Notes: generated by a model from the letters alone, not told the origin. DNA of 64,000 bases from Saccharopolyspora thermophila (GCF_014646075.1 NZ_BMMT01000023.1:1-64000), one strand, 5' to 3'; shown: positions 30,800 to 40,463, numbered from the stretch's first letter. Translations and numbers: made by a program.

Positions 30800-32100
30800 G
30801 ACGGTTCACCTTCCACGCGCATCACGCTGACCACCTCGCGCACCACCGGGAGCTGCGCGATCTTGTCCACTGTGGACCTGAGTGCGGCGTCGGGGGCGGT
30901 GTGGGTGACCACCACGAGGCTGGCCTCCGCGCCGCGCCCCTGCTGACGCACCACCGAAATGCTCACATCGTGCTCGTTGAAGGTGGCCGCGACCTGCGAG
31001 AGCACGCCCGGCCTGTCGGCCACCGCGAGGCTGATGTGGTAGCGGGTCGGGGTGCGGCCCATCGGGCGCATCGGCAGCTGCGCGTGCGCCGACTCCCGCG
31101 GGCCCTTGCCCGCCACGACGAGATTGCGGGCCACCGCGACAAGGTCGCCGAGTACCGCGCTGGCCGTCGGCGCCCCACCGGCGCCCTGCCCGTAGAACAT
31201 CAGCTGCCCGGCGGCCTCGGCCTCGACGAACACCGCGTTGAAGGCGTCGCCGACCCCGGCCAGCGGGTGGCTGCGCGGAATCATCGCCGGGTGCACGCGC
31301 GCCGACACCGACTCGGTGCCGTCCTCGTCGACCACCCGCTCACAGATCGCCAGCAGCTTCACGGTGCGGTCCAGGGCGCGGGCCGCGGCGATGTCACCGG
31401 GGGTGACCCCCGAGATGCCCTCCCGGTAGACGTCGCTGGCGGTGACCCGGGTGTGGAAGGCCAGCGAGGCGAGGATGGCGGCCTTGGCGGCGGCGTCGAA
31501 ACCGTCCACGTCGGCGGTCGGGTCCGCCTCGGCGTAGCCCAGCCGACCGGCCTCGTCCAGCGTCTCGGCGTAGCCGGCACCGGTGGAGTCCATCGCCGAC
31601 AGGATGTAGTTCGTGGTGCCGTTGACGATGCCCATGACCCGGTTGATCCGGTCCCCGGCCAGCGACTCGCGCAGCGGCCGCAGCAGCGGGATGGCCCCGG
31701 CCACCGCGGCCTCGAAGTAGATGTCGGCACCGGCGGCGTCGGCCGCCGCGTACAGCTCCGAGCCGTGCTCGGCCAGCAGCGCCTTGTTCGCGGTCACCAC
31801 CGACTTGCCGGATTTCAGCGCGCTCAGCAGCAGTGACCGGGCCGGCTCGATGCCGCCGATCAGCTCCACCACCACGTCGACGTCGCCGTCCACCAGCGCC
31901 TGCGCGTCGGTGGTGAGCAGGTGCTGCGGCACCTCCGGGTGCTTGTGCGGGCGGCGCACCGCGACCCCGGTGACCTGCATCGGCGCACCGGTGCGCGCCG
32001 CGAACTCCTCCGGCTGGTCCTGCAGCAGCCTGAGCACCTCGGTCCCGACGGTGCCGCACCCCAACAGCGCGACCCTGATCGGTTCACGGTCCTGGATCAC
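30796..32100 (-). CDS. hom: homoserine dehydrogenase with ACT domain
   Basis: 434 residues. NAD(P)-binding [17 protein letters not shown] at the start, catalytic-domain [18 protein letters not shown] and [27 protein letters not shown] with the catalytic Lys, and a C-terminal ACT domain ([31 protein letters not shown]) that senses threonine. It reduces aspartate semialdehyde, feeding threonine and methionine. GTG start directly follows the lysA stop. Confidence 0.96.
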   Translation of the reverse strand: MIQDREPIRVALLGCGTVGTEVLRLLQDQPEEFAARTGAPMQVTGVAVRRPHKHPEVPQHLLTTDAQALVDGDVDVVVELIGGIEPARSLLLSALKSGKSVVTANKALLAEHGSELYAAADAAGADIYFEAAVAGAIPLLRPLRESLAGDRINRVMGIVNGTTNYILSAMDSTGAGYAETLDEAGRLGYAEADPTADVDGFDAAAKAAILASLAFHTRVTASDVYREGISGVTPGDIAAARALDRTVKLLAICERVVDEDGTESVSARVHPAMIPRSHPLAGVGDAFNAVFVEAEAAGQLMFYGQGAGGAPTASAVLGDLVAVARNLVVAGKGPRESAHAQLPMRPMGRTPTRYHISLAVADRPGVLSQVAATFNEHDVSISVVRQQGRGAEASLVVVTHTAPDAALRSTVDKIAQLPVVREVVSVMRVEGEPS

Positions 32101-33519
32101 TCACACCTCCAGCCGGAGCAGGTCGTCCTCGGTCTCCCTGCGCAGCAGCAACCGCGCCTCGCCCTCGCGGACCGCCACCACGGGCGGCTTGGGCAGGCGG
32201 TTGTAGTTGCTGGCCATCACGTAGCAGTACGCGCCGGTGGCGGCCACCGCGAGCAGGTCCCCCGGAGCAATGTCCTCCGACAGCCAGCAGTCGCGCACCA
32301 CTACGTCACCGGACTCACAATGCTTGCCCACGATGCGGGACAGCGCGGGGGGTGCCTCGGCGCGGCGCGACACCAGCCGGCAGTCGTAGACCGCGTCGTA
32401 CAGCGACGTGCGGATGTTGTCACTCATGCCGCCGTCGACGCTGACGTACTTGCGCTGCACGTCGCCGCCCACGGTCACGTCCTTGATGGTGCCGACCTCG
32501 TAGACGGTGACCATGCCGGGCCCGACGATGGCGCGCCCGGGCTCCACGGCGATCTTCGGCACCGGGATGCCGGCGTTGTCGGCCTCCTTGCTGACGATCT
32601 CGCGCAGCCGGACGGCCAGCTGGTCCGGCGGCAGCGGGTCGTCCTCGGCCGTGTAGGCGATGCCCAACCCACCACCGAGGTCCACAGTGGATACCGTGGC
32701 GAGGGCTTCGGCGCCGTGCTCCTCGCGCAGCTCGGCCAGCAGCCGCACCACCCGGTGGGCGGCCAGCTCGAAGCCGTCCACGTCGAAGATCTGCGAACCG
32801 ATGTGGCTGTGCAGCCCGGTCAGCACGAGCGAGTCCGCCTTGAGCACCCGGCGCACCGCTTCCGCGGCCTGACCGTTGGCCAGCGAGAACCCGAACTTCT
32901 GGTCCTCGTGCGCGGTGGCGATGAACTCATGGGTGTGCGCCTCCACACCCACGGTGACCCGCACCAGGACGTTCTGGCGCACCCCCCGCTCGGTGGCGAC
33001 GTGGTCCAGCCGGGTGATCTCGTGGAACGAGTCCAGCACCACCGAACCGACCCCGGCCTCCACGGCGGCGGCCAGCTCGGCGACGGACTTGTTGTTGCCG
33101 TGGAAGGTGATCCGCTCCGGCGGGAACCCGGCGCGCAGCGCCACGGCCAGTTCACCGCCGCTGCACACGTCCAGACTCAGGCCCTCCGCGGCGACCCACC
33201 GCGCGACCTCGGTGCACAGGAACGCCTTCGAGGCGTAGTGCACCGACGCCGGGTCGCCGAACGCCTCGGCGTAGTCGCGGCAGCGGGACCGGAAGTCGTC
33301 CTCGTCGAGCACGAACAGCGGGGTGCCGAACCGCTCGGCCAGCTCGCGGACGTCGATGCCGGCGAAGCGGACGGCACCGTCGGCGCCGCGCTCGCTGTGG
33401 CGCGGCCACACCTGCGGGTGCAGGTGGTCGAGGTCGGCGGTGTCGGCCGGGGCGGGTCCTGCGGTGTTGCCGGCCGGCACGACGTCGGCGTGCCGCGGCC
33501 CGGCGGGATGGGCGCGCAT
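32101..33519 (-). CDS. lysA: diaminopimelate decarboxylase
   Basis: 472 residues. Last step of lysine synthesis (meso-DAP to lysine). PLP-binding HYASKAFLC with the catalytic Lys, [35 protein letters not shown], and the C-terminal [13 protein letters not shown] with the catalytic Cys. AAGGAGCTTCAG before the ATG. The N-terminal extension of about 45 residues is usual in actinobacteria. Confidence 0.96.
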   Translation of the reverse strand: MRAHPAGPRHADVVPAGNTAGPAPADTADLDHLHPQVWPRHSERGADGAVRFAGIDVRELAERFGTPLFVLDEDDFRSRCRDYAEAFGDPASVHYASKAFLCTEVARWVAAEGLSLDVCSGGELAVALRAGFPPERITFHGNNKSVAELAAAVEAGVGSVVLDSFHEITRLDHVATERGVRQNVLVRVTVGVEAHTHEFIATAHEDQKFGFSLANGQAAEAVRRVLKADSLVLTGLHSHIGSQIFDVDGFELAAHRVVRLLAELREEHGAEALATVSTVDLGGGLGIAYTAEDDPLPPDQLAVRLREIVSKEADNAGIPVPKIAVEPGRAIVGPGMVTVYEVGTIKDVTVGGDVQRKYVSVDGGMSDNIRTSLYDAVYDCRLVSRRAEAPPALSRIVGKHCESGDVVVRDCWLSEDIAPGDLLAVAATGAYCYVMASNYNRLPKPPVVAVREGEARLLLRRETEDDLLRLEV

Positions 33520-33591
33520 CTGAAGCTCCTTCGCGCAGCCTGCCGCTGGACAGGCCGTGGGTGTCTGGGGTTCCCGGAGGGCTCGGCCCGG

Positions 33592-35253
33592 TTACATCTG
33601 CTCCGGCGCGCTGACGCCGAGCAGCCCGAGGCCGTTGGCCAGGACCTGGCGCGTCGCCTCGCACAGCTGCAACCGCGCGATGGTCAACGGGCTCGCCTGG
33701 TCGTCACCGGGCTGCAGCACGCGGCACGCGTCGTAGAACTTGTGGTAGGCGCTGGCCACGTCCTCCAGGTAGCGGGCCACCCGGTGCGGTTCCCGCAGCT
33801 GGGCGGCCGACCGCACCACCCGCGGGTACTCGCCGAGGGTGCGGATCAGGTCGCCCTCACGATCGTGGGTGAGCAGCGACAGGTCGGCGTCGTCCACCGA
33901 TCCCCGCTCGATGCCGAGCGCGGCGGCGTTGCGCTGCAACGAGGACAACCGGGCGTGCGCGTACTGCACGTAGAAGACCGGGTTCTCGTTGGTGCGCTTG
34001 CTGATCAGGTCCAGGTCGATGTCCACGGCCGAGTCCACCGAGGACCGGATCAGCGAGTAGCGGGCGGCGTCCACGCCGACCGCGTCCACCAGGTCCTCCA
34101 GGGTGACCACGGTGCCGGCACGCTTGCTCATCCGCACCGGTTTGCCGTCGCGCACCAGGTTCACCATCTGTCCGATGAGTACCTCGACGACGGCCGGGTC
34201 GTCACCGAACGCGGCGGCGGCCGCCTTCAACCGGGCGACGTAGCCGTGGTGGTCCGCGCCCAGCATGTAGATGCACAGGTCGAACCCCCGGTTGCGCTTG
34301 TCGCGCAGGTAGGCCACGTCGCCGGCGATGTAGGCGGGCGCGCCGTCGCTCTTGATCAGCACCCGGTCCTTGTCGTCGCCGAACTCGGTGGAACGCAGCC
34401 ACCAGGCGCCGTCGGCGAAGTAGACGTGCCCGGACTTCTTCAGCTGCTCGACCGACTCGGCGACCGCCCCGGAGGTGTGCAGCGAGTCCTCGTGGAAGAA
34501 CACGTCGAAGTGCGTGCCGAACTCGTGCAGGCTCTGCTTGATCTCGTCGAACATCAGGCCCACGCCGACGCGGCGGAACGTCTCGTGCTGCTCGTCGGCG
34601 GGCAGTTGCAGAGCCGTCGGCTCGGCCTTGAGCACCGCGGCGGCGATGTCGTTGATGTAGTCGCCGCCGTAGCCGTCCTCCGGGGTCGGCTCGCCCTTCG
34701 CGGCGGCGATCAGCGACCGCACGAACCGGTCGATCTGGGCGCCGGCGTCGTTGAAGTAGTACTCGCGGGTCACCTCGGCGCCCTGCGCGGCCAGCACCCG
34801 GCCGAGGGCGTCGCCCACCGCGGCCCACCGGGTGCCACCCAGGTGGATCGGTCCGGTGGGGTTGGCCGAGACGAACTCCAGGTTGACCTTCAGCCCCCGG
34901 TACAGGTCGCCGCGACCGTAGTCGGCGGCGCGCGTGATGACCTCACGCACGATCTGGCCCTGCGCGTCGGCGGCCAGCCGGAGGTTCAGAAAGCCCGGCC
35001 CGGCCACGTCGACCGAGTCGATGGCGTCCTGCCCGGTCAGCGCCTGCGCCAGCCAGGTCGCCAGGTCGCGCGGCGCCACCCCGACCTTCTTCGCGACCTG
35101 CATCGCCAGGTTCGTCGCGTAGTCCCCGTGCTCGGGGTTGCGGGGTCGCTCCACGGTCACCGCTTCGGGCAGCACGGAGGGGTCCAGGCCCCGGGCGGCG
35201 AGGACCTCGACGGCGGTGTTGCGAACCAGTTCAGCGAGCGCGGCGGGAGTCAC
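33592..35253 (-). CDS. argS: arginyl-tRNA synthetase
   Basis: 553 residues from the GTG at 35253 ([12 protein letters not shown]). Class I synthetase: HIGH-like motif in [20 protein letters not shown]-like motif RMSKRAGT, and the ArgRS N-terminal Add1 domain ([13 protein letters not shown]). C-terminal anticodon domain ends [17 protein letters not shown] 13 codons upstream is possible. First gene of the run into lysA. Confidence 0.96.
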   Translation of the reverse strand: MTPAALAELVRNTAVEVLAARGLDPSVLPEAVTVERPRNPEHGDYATNLAMQVAKKVGVAPRDLATWLAQALTGQDAIDSVDVAGPGFLNLRLAADAQGQIVREVITRAADYGRGDLYRGLKVNLEFVSANPTGPIHLGGTRWAAVGDALGRVLAAQGAEVTREYYFNDAGAQIDRFVRSLIAAAKGEPTPEDGYGGDYINDIAAAVLKAEPTALQLPADEQHETFRRVGVGLMFDEIKQSLHEFGTHFDVFFHEDSLHTSGAVAESVEQLKKSGHVYFADGAWWLRSTEFGDDKDRVLIKSDGAPAYIAGDVAYLRDKRNRGFDLCIYMLGADHHGYVARLKAAAAAFGDDPAVVEVLIGQMVNLVRDGKPVRMSKRAGTVVTLEDLVDAVGVDAARYSLIRSSVDSAVDIDLDLISKRTNENPVFYVQYAHARLSSLQRNAAALGIERGSVDDADLSLLTHDREGDLIRTLGEYPRVVRSAAQLREPHRVARYLEDVASAYHKFYDACRVLQPGDDQASPLTIARLQLCEATRQVLANGLGLLGVSAPEQM

Positions 35254-35329
35254 CTCATGAAGTCTAGGGAAGCGTCGCCGCTGCTCAGCCAACGGGTATG
35301 GCAGTCACGAGCAGCGTGGACCACGGGGA

Positions 35330-35345
35330 GTGATCACACGATCAC
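35330..35345. promoter_or_regulatory. inverted repeat in the argS/DUF3105 divergent promoter region
   Basis: GTGATC and GATCAC flank ACAC, a 6-4-6 dyad in the 210-base gap between divergent argS and the DUF3105 gene. It resembles but does not fit the Crp consensus spacing. Candidate operator only. Confidence 0.4.
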
Positions 35346-35463
35346 ACAGATGTGAGAACGTGGTGGCGAGCATAAGACGAACAGCCACCCGCGGCACCGG
35401 CAATCTCTACACTGGCGGGCCGGGTACCCGGTGGTTCCAGGCGAGACGAGGTTTGCGAACAGC

Positions 35464-36249
35464 ATGGCGAACAAGAAGAACAAAACGGTGCGCGGCGCCG
35501 CGGTGCATCAGCGGTCGATCCCCTGGATGCTGATCTCCGCCGTCACCGTCGTGGTGGTGTTCGCGGCCGTGATCTTCGGCTACGCGTACAGCCGGTGGTC
35601 GGCACAGGAGTCGGTGCGACAGGCCCAGGCCGAGGCAGAGAAGGTCACCGCCCCGTTCCGGCCCTCGCCGCAGAACCCGGACCCCTCCAAGACCATCCCC
35701 GGTGTGACCATCGTCAACTACCCCGGGCAGATGCACGTCCGCCCGGACCAGCGCGTCGCCTACGACCACACCCCACCGTTCGGCGGCCCACACGACGGCA
35801 TCTGGGCCGACTGCACGGGCGTGGTCTACCCCGAGCCGGTGCGCACCGAGAACATGGTCCACTCCCTCGAGCACGGCGCGGTGTGGATCGCCTACAACCC
35901 GGAGCGTGTCGACGAGGCCGGGCTGGAGCGGCTCAAGGCCCGCGTCGAAGGCAAGCCCTACACGATGATGTCGCCGTACCCCGGCCTGGACACCCCCATC
36001 TCGCTGCAGTCCTGGGGCCACCAGCTCAAGGTCGACACGGCCGACGACCCGCGTATCGACCAGTTCATCACCGCGCTGCGGCTGAACAACAACGGCGTGT
36101 ACCCGGAGATCGGCGGCTCCTGCCAGGCATTCCCGGGCGCGTTCAACACCAACGACCCGCCGAAGTTCGACCCGACCCCGCCCGGCCCGGGCGCGGTCAC
36201 CATGGACGGCCGCGGCGCCACCCCGGCCACCGGCCAGATGGGCCAGTGA
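35464..36249 (+). CDS. DUF3105 membrane-anchored protein
   Basis: 261 residues. Basic N-terminus, one membrane helix (WMLISAVTVVVVFAAVIFGYAY), then an extracytoplasmic DUF3105 domain with YDHTPPFGGPHDGIWADCTGVVY and ENMVHSLEHGAVWIAYNP. The His-rich motifs (HxxPPFGGPH, HSLEHG) look like a metal site, and two Cys residues could form a disulfide. Three bases before the DUF305 gene, so co-expressed. Function unknown. Confidence 0.88.
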   Translation: MANKKNKTVRGAAVHQRSIPWMLISAVTVVVVFAAVIFGYAYSRWSAQESVRQAQAEAEKVTAPFRPSPQNPDPSKTIPGVTIVNYPGQMHVRPDQRVAYDHTPPFGGPHDGIWADCTGVVYPEPVRTENMVHSLEHGAVWIAYNPERVDEAGLERLKARVEGKPYTMMSPYPGLDTPISLQSWGHQLKVDTADDPRIDQFITALRLNNNGVYPEIGGSCQAFPGAFNTNDPPKFDPTPPGPGAVTMDGRGATPATGQMGQ

Positions 36250-36252
36250 GCC

Positions 36253-36918
36253 GTGTCTGAAGCACGACACCCTCTCCCGGCCCGCATCTTCGTGGCGGTC
36301 GCGGCGGCGGTGGCCCTCCTGCTGCTGGGGGCGGCGCTCGGACTGCTCATCCGGCTGCCGTCGTTCGACCGGGCCGAACCACAGCCGAGCGCGGTCGACA
36401 TCGGCTTCGCCCAGGACATGACCACCCACCACCAGCAGGCGGTCACCATGGCGACGCTCGCCCGGGAGCGCGCCGCCGACGTGGCGGTGCGGCAGCTGGC
36501 GTTCGACATCGAGACCAACCAGCGCGACCAGATCGGCCGGATGCAGGGCTGGCTGAGCCTGTGGGGCCAGCCCGCCCAGTCCAGCGGTCCGCCCATGCAG
36601 TGGATGACCGACGAAGGCGGCCACGCCCACGGCAGCGGCCCCGCGGCCACGCAGCCGGGGGCCCTGATGCCCGGCATGGCCACCAGCGCCGAGCTCTCCC
36701 GCCTGCAGTCCCTGCGCGGCCCGGAGTTCGACGTCTACTTCCTGCAGCTCATGCTCCGCCACCACGAAGGCGGATCGGCGATGGCCGACTACGGTTCCCG
36801 CCACGCCGCCCTCCCCGCGGTCCGGGAACTCGCGAAGAACATGCTGGGCTCCCAGAGCACCGAGAGCACCCTGATGCGAACAATGCTCACAGAACGCGGA
36901 GCCCAGCCCCTTCCCTGA
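36253..36918 (+). CDS. DUF305 membrane-anchored protein
   Basis: 221 residues. N-terminal membrane helix (IFVAVAAAVALLLLGAALGLLI), then two DUF305-type helical repeats with paired histidines: FAQDMTTHHQQAVTMA and FLQLMLRHHEGGSAMA. Met- and His-rich linkers (GPPMQWMTDEGGHAHG) suggest copper or other soft-metal binding at the cell surface, as proposed for this family. GTG start three bases after the DUF3105 stop. Confidence 0.88.
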   Translation: MSEARHPLPARIFVAVAAAVALLLLGAALGLLIRLPSFDRAEPQPSAVDIGFAQDMTTHHQQAVTMATLARERAADVAVRQLAFDIETNQRDQIGRMQGWLSLWGQPAQSSGPPMQWMTDEGGHAHGSGPAATQPGALMPGMATSAELSRLQSLRGPEFDVYFLQLMLRHHEGGSAMADYGSRHAALPAVRELAKNMLGSQSTESTLMRTMLTERGAQPLP

Positions 36919-36921
36919 CCT

Positions 36922-37000
36922 GAGCAAGGGAACTTTTCTGTCACTCCCGAGGCACGACCACCCCGTGCCCGGGGGTTGCAGTATGGGAACTTTCCTGTCA
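36922..37000 (+). repeat. two direct repeat units
   Basis: Units at 36922-36944 and 36978-37000 (second begins GCAGTATGGGAACTTTCCTG), 56 bases apart, almost the same period as the array at 22839. Located between the convergent DUF305 and cation diffusion facilitator genes. Confidence 0.88.
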
Positions 37001-37014
37001 CGCCCCGGTGCTGA

Positions 37015-37932
37015 TCACCAGGTGAGGGCCTGGCAGCGCTTGGCGCATTCGGCGGGTTCGACCTGCAGCGTCGCGTGGTCGATCCGGTAGCGCTCGGAAA
37101 GCAGGCGCTGGGCCGCCACCAGCACGCCGCTGTGGTCGGCGGAGGACGCCGTGGTCAGGTGCGCGGAGGCGACCTCCATACCCGATGTCAGCGTCCAGAC
37201 GTGCAGGTCGTGCACCTCGGTTACCGACGGCAGCGCGGCCAGATCGGCGCGAAGCTGCACCACGTCGACGCCCTCCGGGGCTTGCTGGACGAGGATCCGC
37301 AGCGCCTGCCGGGCGAGCTTCCAGGTGCGCGGCAGGACGAACAAGCCGACGGCGACCGCGACGATCGGGTCGGCCAGGTACCAGCCGAAAGCCCAGGACA
37401 CCAGGCCGCCGACGAGCACCCCGACCGACCCGATGGTGTCGGCCAGAACCTCGAGGTAGGCGCCGCGGACGTTCAGGCTCTCGTTCGCCCCCTGCCGCAG
37501 CAGCGCGAACACGACCAGGTTGGCGGCGAGTCCGGCCAACGCGGTCAGCATCATCGGCACGCCCGCGACCTGCGGTGGCTCCAGGAACCGAGCCGCGGAC
37601 TCGTAGAGGATGTAGCCGGCGACGCCGAACAGCAGCACGGCATTGGCGAGCGCGGCCAGCACCTCCATGCGGTACAGCCCGAAGGTTCGCTTGCTCTCGG
37701 TGGGCCGCCGGGCCGCGGTGATGGCTGCCAGCGCCATCCCGACGCCGAGCACGTCGGTGAGCATGTGCCCGGCATCGGACAACAGGGCCAGCGACGAGGT
37801 GAGGAAGCCGACGAGAGCCTCGAGGAGGAAGAAGGCCAGCAGGATCGCGAACGAGGCAGCCAACCGGCGCACGTACCGTCCGGACGCGCTGATCGCATCG
37901 GCTGCGGAGCCGTGCCCGTGTCCGTGCCCCAT
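37015..37932 (-). CDS. cation diffusion facilitator (CzcD/ZitB-like)
   Basis: 305 residues, six membrane segments. His-rich start (MGHGHGHGS), metal-site helices with LALLSDAGHMLTDVLGVGMAL (HxxxD) and AYLEVLADTIGSVGVLVGG (DxxxS variant of HxxxD), and a C-terminal cytoplasmic domain with VTEVHDLHVWTLTSGMEVASAHL. Exports zinc or related divalent cations by antiport with protons. GGAGGACAG precedes the ATG. A short dyad lies upstream. Confidence 0.92.
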   Translation of the reverse strand: MGHGHGHGSAADAISASGRYVRRLAASFAILLAFFLLEALVGFLTSSLALLSDAGHMLTDVLGVGMALAAITAARRPTESKRTFGLYRMEVLAALANAVLLFGVAGYILYESAARFLEPPQVAGVPMMLTALAGLAANLVVFALLRQGANESLNVRGAYLEVLADTIGSVGVLVGGLVSWAFGWYLADPIVAVAVGLFVLPRTWKLARQALRILVQQAPEGVDVVQLRADLAALPSVTEVHDLHVWTLTSGMEVASAHLTTASSADHSGVLVAAQRLLSERYRIDHATLQVEPAECAKRCQALTW

Positions 37933-37973
37933 CGACTGTCCTCCTCGCGCCCGTCCCGACACATAGCGAAGTA

Positions 37974-37985
37974 TGCATGAATGCA
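37974..37985. promoter_or_regulatory. dyad upstream of the cation exporter gene
   Basis: TGCATGAATGCA (5-2-5 dyad) lies about 42 bases before the gene start, within a locally AT-rich stretch where a promoter is expected. Could be a metal-sensor operator; no regulator gene is adjacent. Confidence 0.35.
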
Positions 37986-38013
37986 ACCCCAGCAGCAGCC
38001 TCCGCGTCAACGG

Positions 38014-38035
38014 TGACAGAAAGATTCCCTTGTTC
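38014..38035 (-). repeat. single dispersed repeat unit
   Basis: Minus-orientation unit TGACAGAAAGATTCCCTTG, with the GATT variant, in the divergent interval between the cation exporter gene and tRNA-Arg. Confidence 0.8.
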
Positions 38036-38140
38036 CCATCTGGTCGTACAGCAGCCGTGAACAGGGCGGCCGCACTAAGCCGACCCCCGCCGCACCCGCC
38101 TCACCGGGTGCGCTAAGCTGACGATCGTCCGCAGCGACAA

Positions 38141-38213
38141 GCCCTCGTAGCTCAGCGGATAGAGCACTGCCCTCCGGAGGCAGGTGTCGCAGGTTCGAGT
38201 CCTGCCGAGGGCG
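38141..38213 (+). tRNA. tRNA-Arg (anticodon CCG)
   Basis: A 73-base cloverleaf. Acceptor stem GCCCTCG / CGAGGGC, D-arm with AGCTCAGCGGATAGAGCA, anticodon stem CTGCC / GGCAG enclosing CTCCGGA (anticodon CCG, reading CGG codons), T-arm CAGGTTCGAGTCCTG, discriminator G. CCA is not encoded. Its 3' side borders a decayed integrase, so it was probably an integration site. Confidence 0.97.
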
Positions 38214-38228
38214 CATTGCGGTACCAGT

Positions 38229-38283
38229 CAGATTCGCCCCTGTGCAGACACAACACCACCAGGGGCGAATCTGTCTCTCTGTC
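38229..38283 (+). terminator. tRNA-Arg terminator
   Basis: CAGATTCGCCCCTG pairs perfectly with CAGGGGCGAATCTG (14 pairs, 17-base loop), followed by TCTCTCTGTC. Fifteen bases past the tRNA. Confidence 0.8.
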
Positions 38284-38311
38284 ACTGTCTGCCACCGCCA
38301 GGGGTGGTCCG

Positions 38312-38595
38312 TCATGGTTCACGTGCAATGCACGTATACGCCCCGTCAGGCGTCGGGCCGGTACCCGAAGAGGTCCGCCCCCTCCTACGGGCGATCACAT
38401 CCTGGCCGTGCAGGCACGCGGCGTAGGTCTTCAGCAGGACGGTGACGGAGTGGCCTGCCCAGCGAGCGACGGTCGGGGACCCCGGCGGCGAGCCACGCAC
38501 TGACGGCGGCGTGCCGCAGGGACTACGGGCGCCAGCAGAGCCGCGAGGCCGCGGTCTCCACGGTGAAGATCGGGTCGCCGCCCCAGGAGACGCCG
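38312..38595 (-). pseudogene. remnant of a tyrosine-type integrase
   Basis: On the minus strand one frame gives ASRLCWRP-stop-SLRHAAVSAWLAAGVP and, after a frameshift, another gives TVARWAGHSVTVLLKTYAACLHGQ. Together these match the C-terminal catalytic part of actinomycete tyrosine recombinases: the R-H pair in LRHA, the H in WAGHS, and the nucleophile Tyr in KTYA. A stop replaces the expected Tyr before LRHA. Only this C-terminus remains, with its 3' end facing the tRNA as in integrative elements such as pSAM2. It is the trace of an element once inserted at tRNA-Arg. Confidence 0.8.
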
Positions 38596-38611
38596 GTGGA
38601 GGTGCTCGGAC

Positions 38612-39340
38612 TCACGCGGTTCCGACCTCGTAGAAGTCGTTGATGTGGCCGCGGACCAGTTCGACGGCTCTCCGGACGTTGTGCTCCTTGATGGCCGTCA
38701 GGATCTCGCGGTGTTCCGTCCGCACCTCCTCCGCCGACCGCCGCCAGTCCGCCAGCCGCTCGTAGGCATCGATCATCTGCCGCTGGATGGCTGTGCGCAG
38801 CGAGCTCATCAGGTAGGAGGCGAGCGCGTTGCCCGTGGCCTGGGCGATCCGCACGTGAAACTCGGTGTCGAGGCGGTTGAACTCGCGGGCCGTCAATTCC
38901 GACGAATCCATCTGGTCGAGGATCTTCCGCAGGGCCGCGTGGTCGGCTTCGGTGGCGTTGCGGGCCGCGTCAGCGACGGACCACTCCTCCAGCATCAGCC
39001 GTGTGCGAAGCACATCCGTGTCGCTGAAGTGCCCGAGCGCCAACTGCATCTTCAGCAGGACCGCGAAACCCTCGCCCGGGTGCCCGACGAACACCGTGCC
39101 GCCTTCCGGCCCGCGACCCGGCCGCACCTCGACGATGCCCAGCGCTTCGAGCACCCGCAGCGCCTCGCGCAGCGATGGGCGGCTGACACCGAGAAGGTGC
39201 GAGAGTTCCCGTTCGCTGGGCAACCGGTCGCCCGGCGCCAGCAGTCCGTCCAGCATGCGCTGTTCGATCTGCGCCATGACCTGCTCGTAGGTGCGCACCT
39301 TACGCACCGGCTCCCATGAGCTCTGGTCTGCGGAAGTCAC
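38612..39340 (-). CDS. GntR-family regulator, FadR subfamily
   Basis: 242 residues from GTG 39340, which follows GAGGAGACGC. Winged helix: LAPGDRLPSERELSHLLGVSRPSLREALRVLEALGIVEVRPGRG. The C-terminal all-helical FCD ligand domain has the metal-binding pattern (DTEFHVRIAQATGN and TEHREILTAIKEHN). Such regulators often control the adjacent catabolic gene. Here the gene immediately upstream on the same strand is only a remnant, so its original target may be lost. Confidence 0.9.
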   Translation of the reverse strand: MTSADQSSWEPVRKVRTYEQVMAQIEQRMLDGLLAPGDRLPSERELSHLLGVSRPSLREALRVLEALGIVEVRPGRGPEGGTVFVGHPGEGFAVLLKMQLALGHFSDTDVLRTRLMLEEWSVADAARNATEADHAALRKILDQMDSSELTAREFNRLDTEFHVRIAQATGNALASYLMSSLRTAIQRQMIDAYERLADWRRSAEEVRTEHREILTAIKEHNVRRAVELVRGHINDFYEVGTA

Positions 39341-39420
39341 GCGTCTCCTCGGTATCCAGCAGGGCCGCCTGGGACCGCTCCACTTTACGGGCGACGAGTT
39401 CATCCGTTCGTGTCGGAACT

Positions 39421-39762
39421 TCAGCTCCGTGCAGACTGCTCCAACTCCTGCCTCAAGCGCACCGCGAGAACGGAATCGTTTACTTCCACATCAGACCAGC
39501 GGAGTGCCTCTCCTGCGGGAACGTCGTTGCGGAGCTTGACATCCCGGGCCAGGCCCATCGGGAGCGTGCCGAGCCGCAGCGACGCCTCAGCCGGGGCAAG
39601 GTTGCCGTTGACCATGTAGCCGCCTTCGCCGTCGAGGAGTTCACCCGTTCGCAGGGGACGCGTGGCCACTGAGATCACGTCGCCGCAGAATCCGGTTCGA
39701 CAGCCGGTGGGCTCACCGCGCACCGCAGCCGACGCGATGCTGACACCGAGTTCCAGCCACCA
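39421..39762 (-). pseudogene. 3' remnant of an SAF-domain oxidoreductase
   Basis: About 110 codons on the minus strand, from LELGVSIASAAVRGEPTG through VISVATRPLRTGELLDGEGGY, ANGNLAP-like and LGTLPMGLARDVKLRNDVPAGEALRWSDVEV to a stop. This is the C-terminal SAF domain of homoserine-dehydrogenase-like oxidoreductases. Upstream of about 39762 the similarity ends abruptly and there is no start, no NAD-binding domain, so most of the gene is deleted. It lies 80 bases from the GntR regulator on the same strand. Confidence 0.65.
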
Positions 39763-39803
39763 CCTCCAACCACGAGCACAGGGGACCACCCTTCCAACGA
39801 TCT

Positions 39804-39822
39804 AATGAAAATGATTATCATT
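39804..39822. promoter_or_regulatory. Zur-type (zinc uptake regulator) box
   Basis: AATGAAAATGATTATCATT is a near-perfect Fur-superfamily palindrome that closely matches actinobacterial Zur boxes. Usual Zur targets (znuABC, cobW-like, alternative ribosomal proteins) are absent. On the plus side the next gene is an acetyltransferase 90 bases away behind a repeat unit; on the minus side only the SAF remnant follows. It may be left over from a deleted gene. Confidence 0.7.
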
Positions 39823-39847
39823 ACTTTGAGGTCTTGCTGCCCGACCT

Positions 39848-39869
39848 GAGCAAGGGAACTTTCCTGCCA
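39848..39869 (+). repeat. single dispersed repeat unit
   Basis: GAGCAAGGGAACTTTCCTG unit between the Zur box and the acetyltransferase start, 43 bases before the ATG. Confidence 0.88.
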
Positions 39870-39911
39870 CCTCGACGCGAACCACCGTCCCCGAACCCCA
39901 GAAAGGACGCG

Positions 39912-40463
39912 ATGAGGTACGACCTGGAACACCACATCGACGACTACGCCCTGCGCCTGGCGCGACCTGCCGACATCGACGGGGCGCGGAAGGTCATGCT
40001 CGACACCTTCTACAACGAGTTCGGCCATGGCTACCGGCCGGAATGGCATGCAGACGTGATCGACATCGAAGGCGCCTACCTCCGCAACCCGCGGCATGCG
40101 CTGTTCGTCGCTGTCCGCGGCGGCGAGGTCACGGCAACCACCGCGGTCCGAGCCAACGGCCCGAGCAGCCCGCCACATCCCCAGTGGCTTGCCGACCGGT
40201 ACCCGAGCGGTGAAACCGCCCAGTTCTTCCGGGTGTACGTAGCGCGGGAGCACCGGCGCCACGGCCTCGCCCGTGCCCTGGTCGCAATGGCATGCGACTT
40301 CGTCGCCGCTACGCCAGGGTTTTCCTCGATCTACCTGCACACCAACCCGGCCATCGAAGGGGCAGAACCGTTCTGGCGTTCCGTGGCGAAGGAAATCCAC
40401 GACGCACGGGGCGACGGCCAGCACAGCCCGGTCATCCACTTCGAAATTCAGATCCCCCGTTGA
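39912..40463 (+). CDS. GNAT family N-acetyltransferase
   Basis: 183 residues. Acetyl-CoA binding loop VAREHRRHGLARALV (about residue 107) preceded by AQFFRVYV, and C-terminal IYLHTNPAIEGAEPFWRSVAKEI. GAAAGGACGCG precedes the ATG. The substrate is unknown. It is the first intact gene downstream of the Zur box. Confidence 0.82.
   Translation: MRYDLEHHIDDYALRLARPADIDGARKVMLDTFYNEFGHGYRPEWHADVIDIEGAYLRNPRHALFVAVRGGEVTATTAVRANGPSSPPHPQWLADRYPSGETAQFFRVYVAREHRRHGLARALVAMACDFVAATPGFSSIYLHTNPAIEGAEPFWRSVAKEIHDARGDGQHSPVIHFEIQIPR

Noticed and set aside
31921-35355. Very long open frame on the plus strand (over 1100 codons) opposite argS, lysA and hom
   Set aside because: It is the antisense shadow of three real genes; composition is His/Gln/Arg-rich and no domain is visible. 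Similar shadows oppose atpA, ehuCD, rho and the penicillin-binding protein gene.
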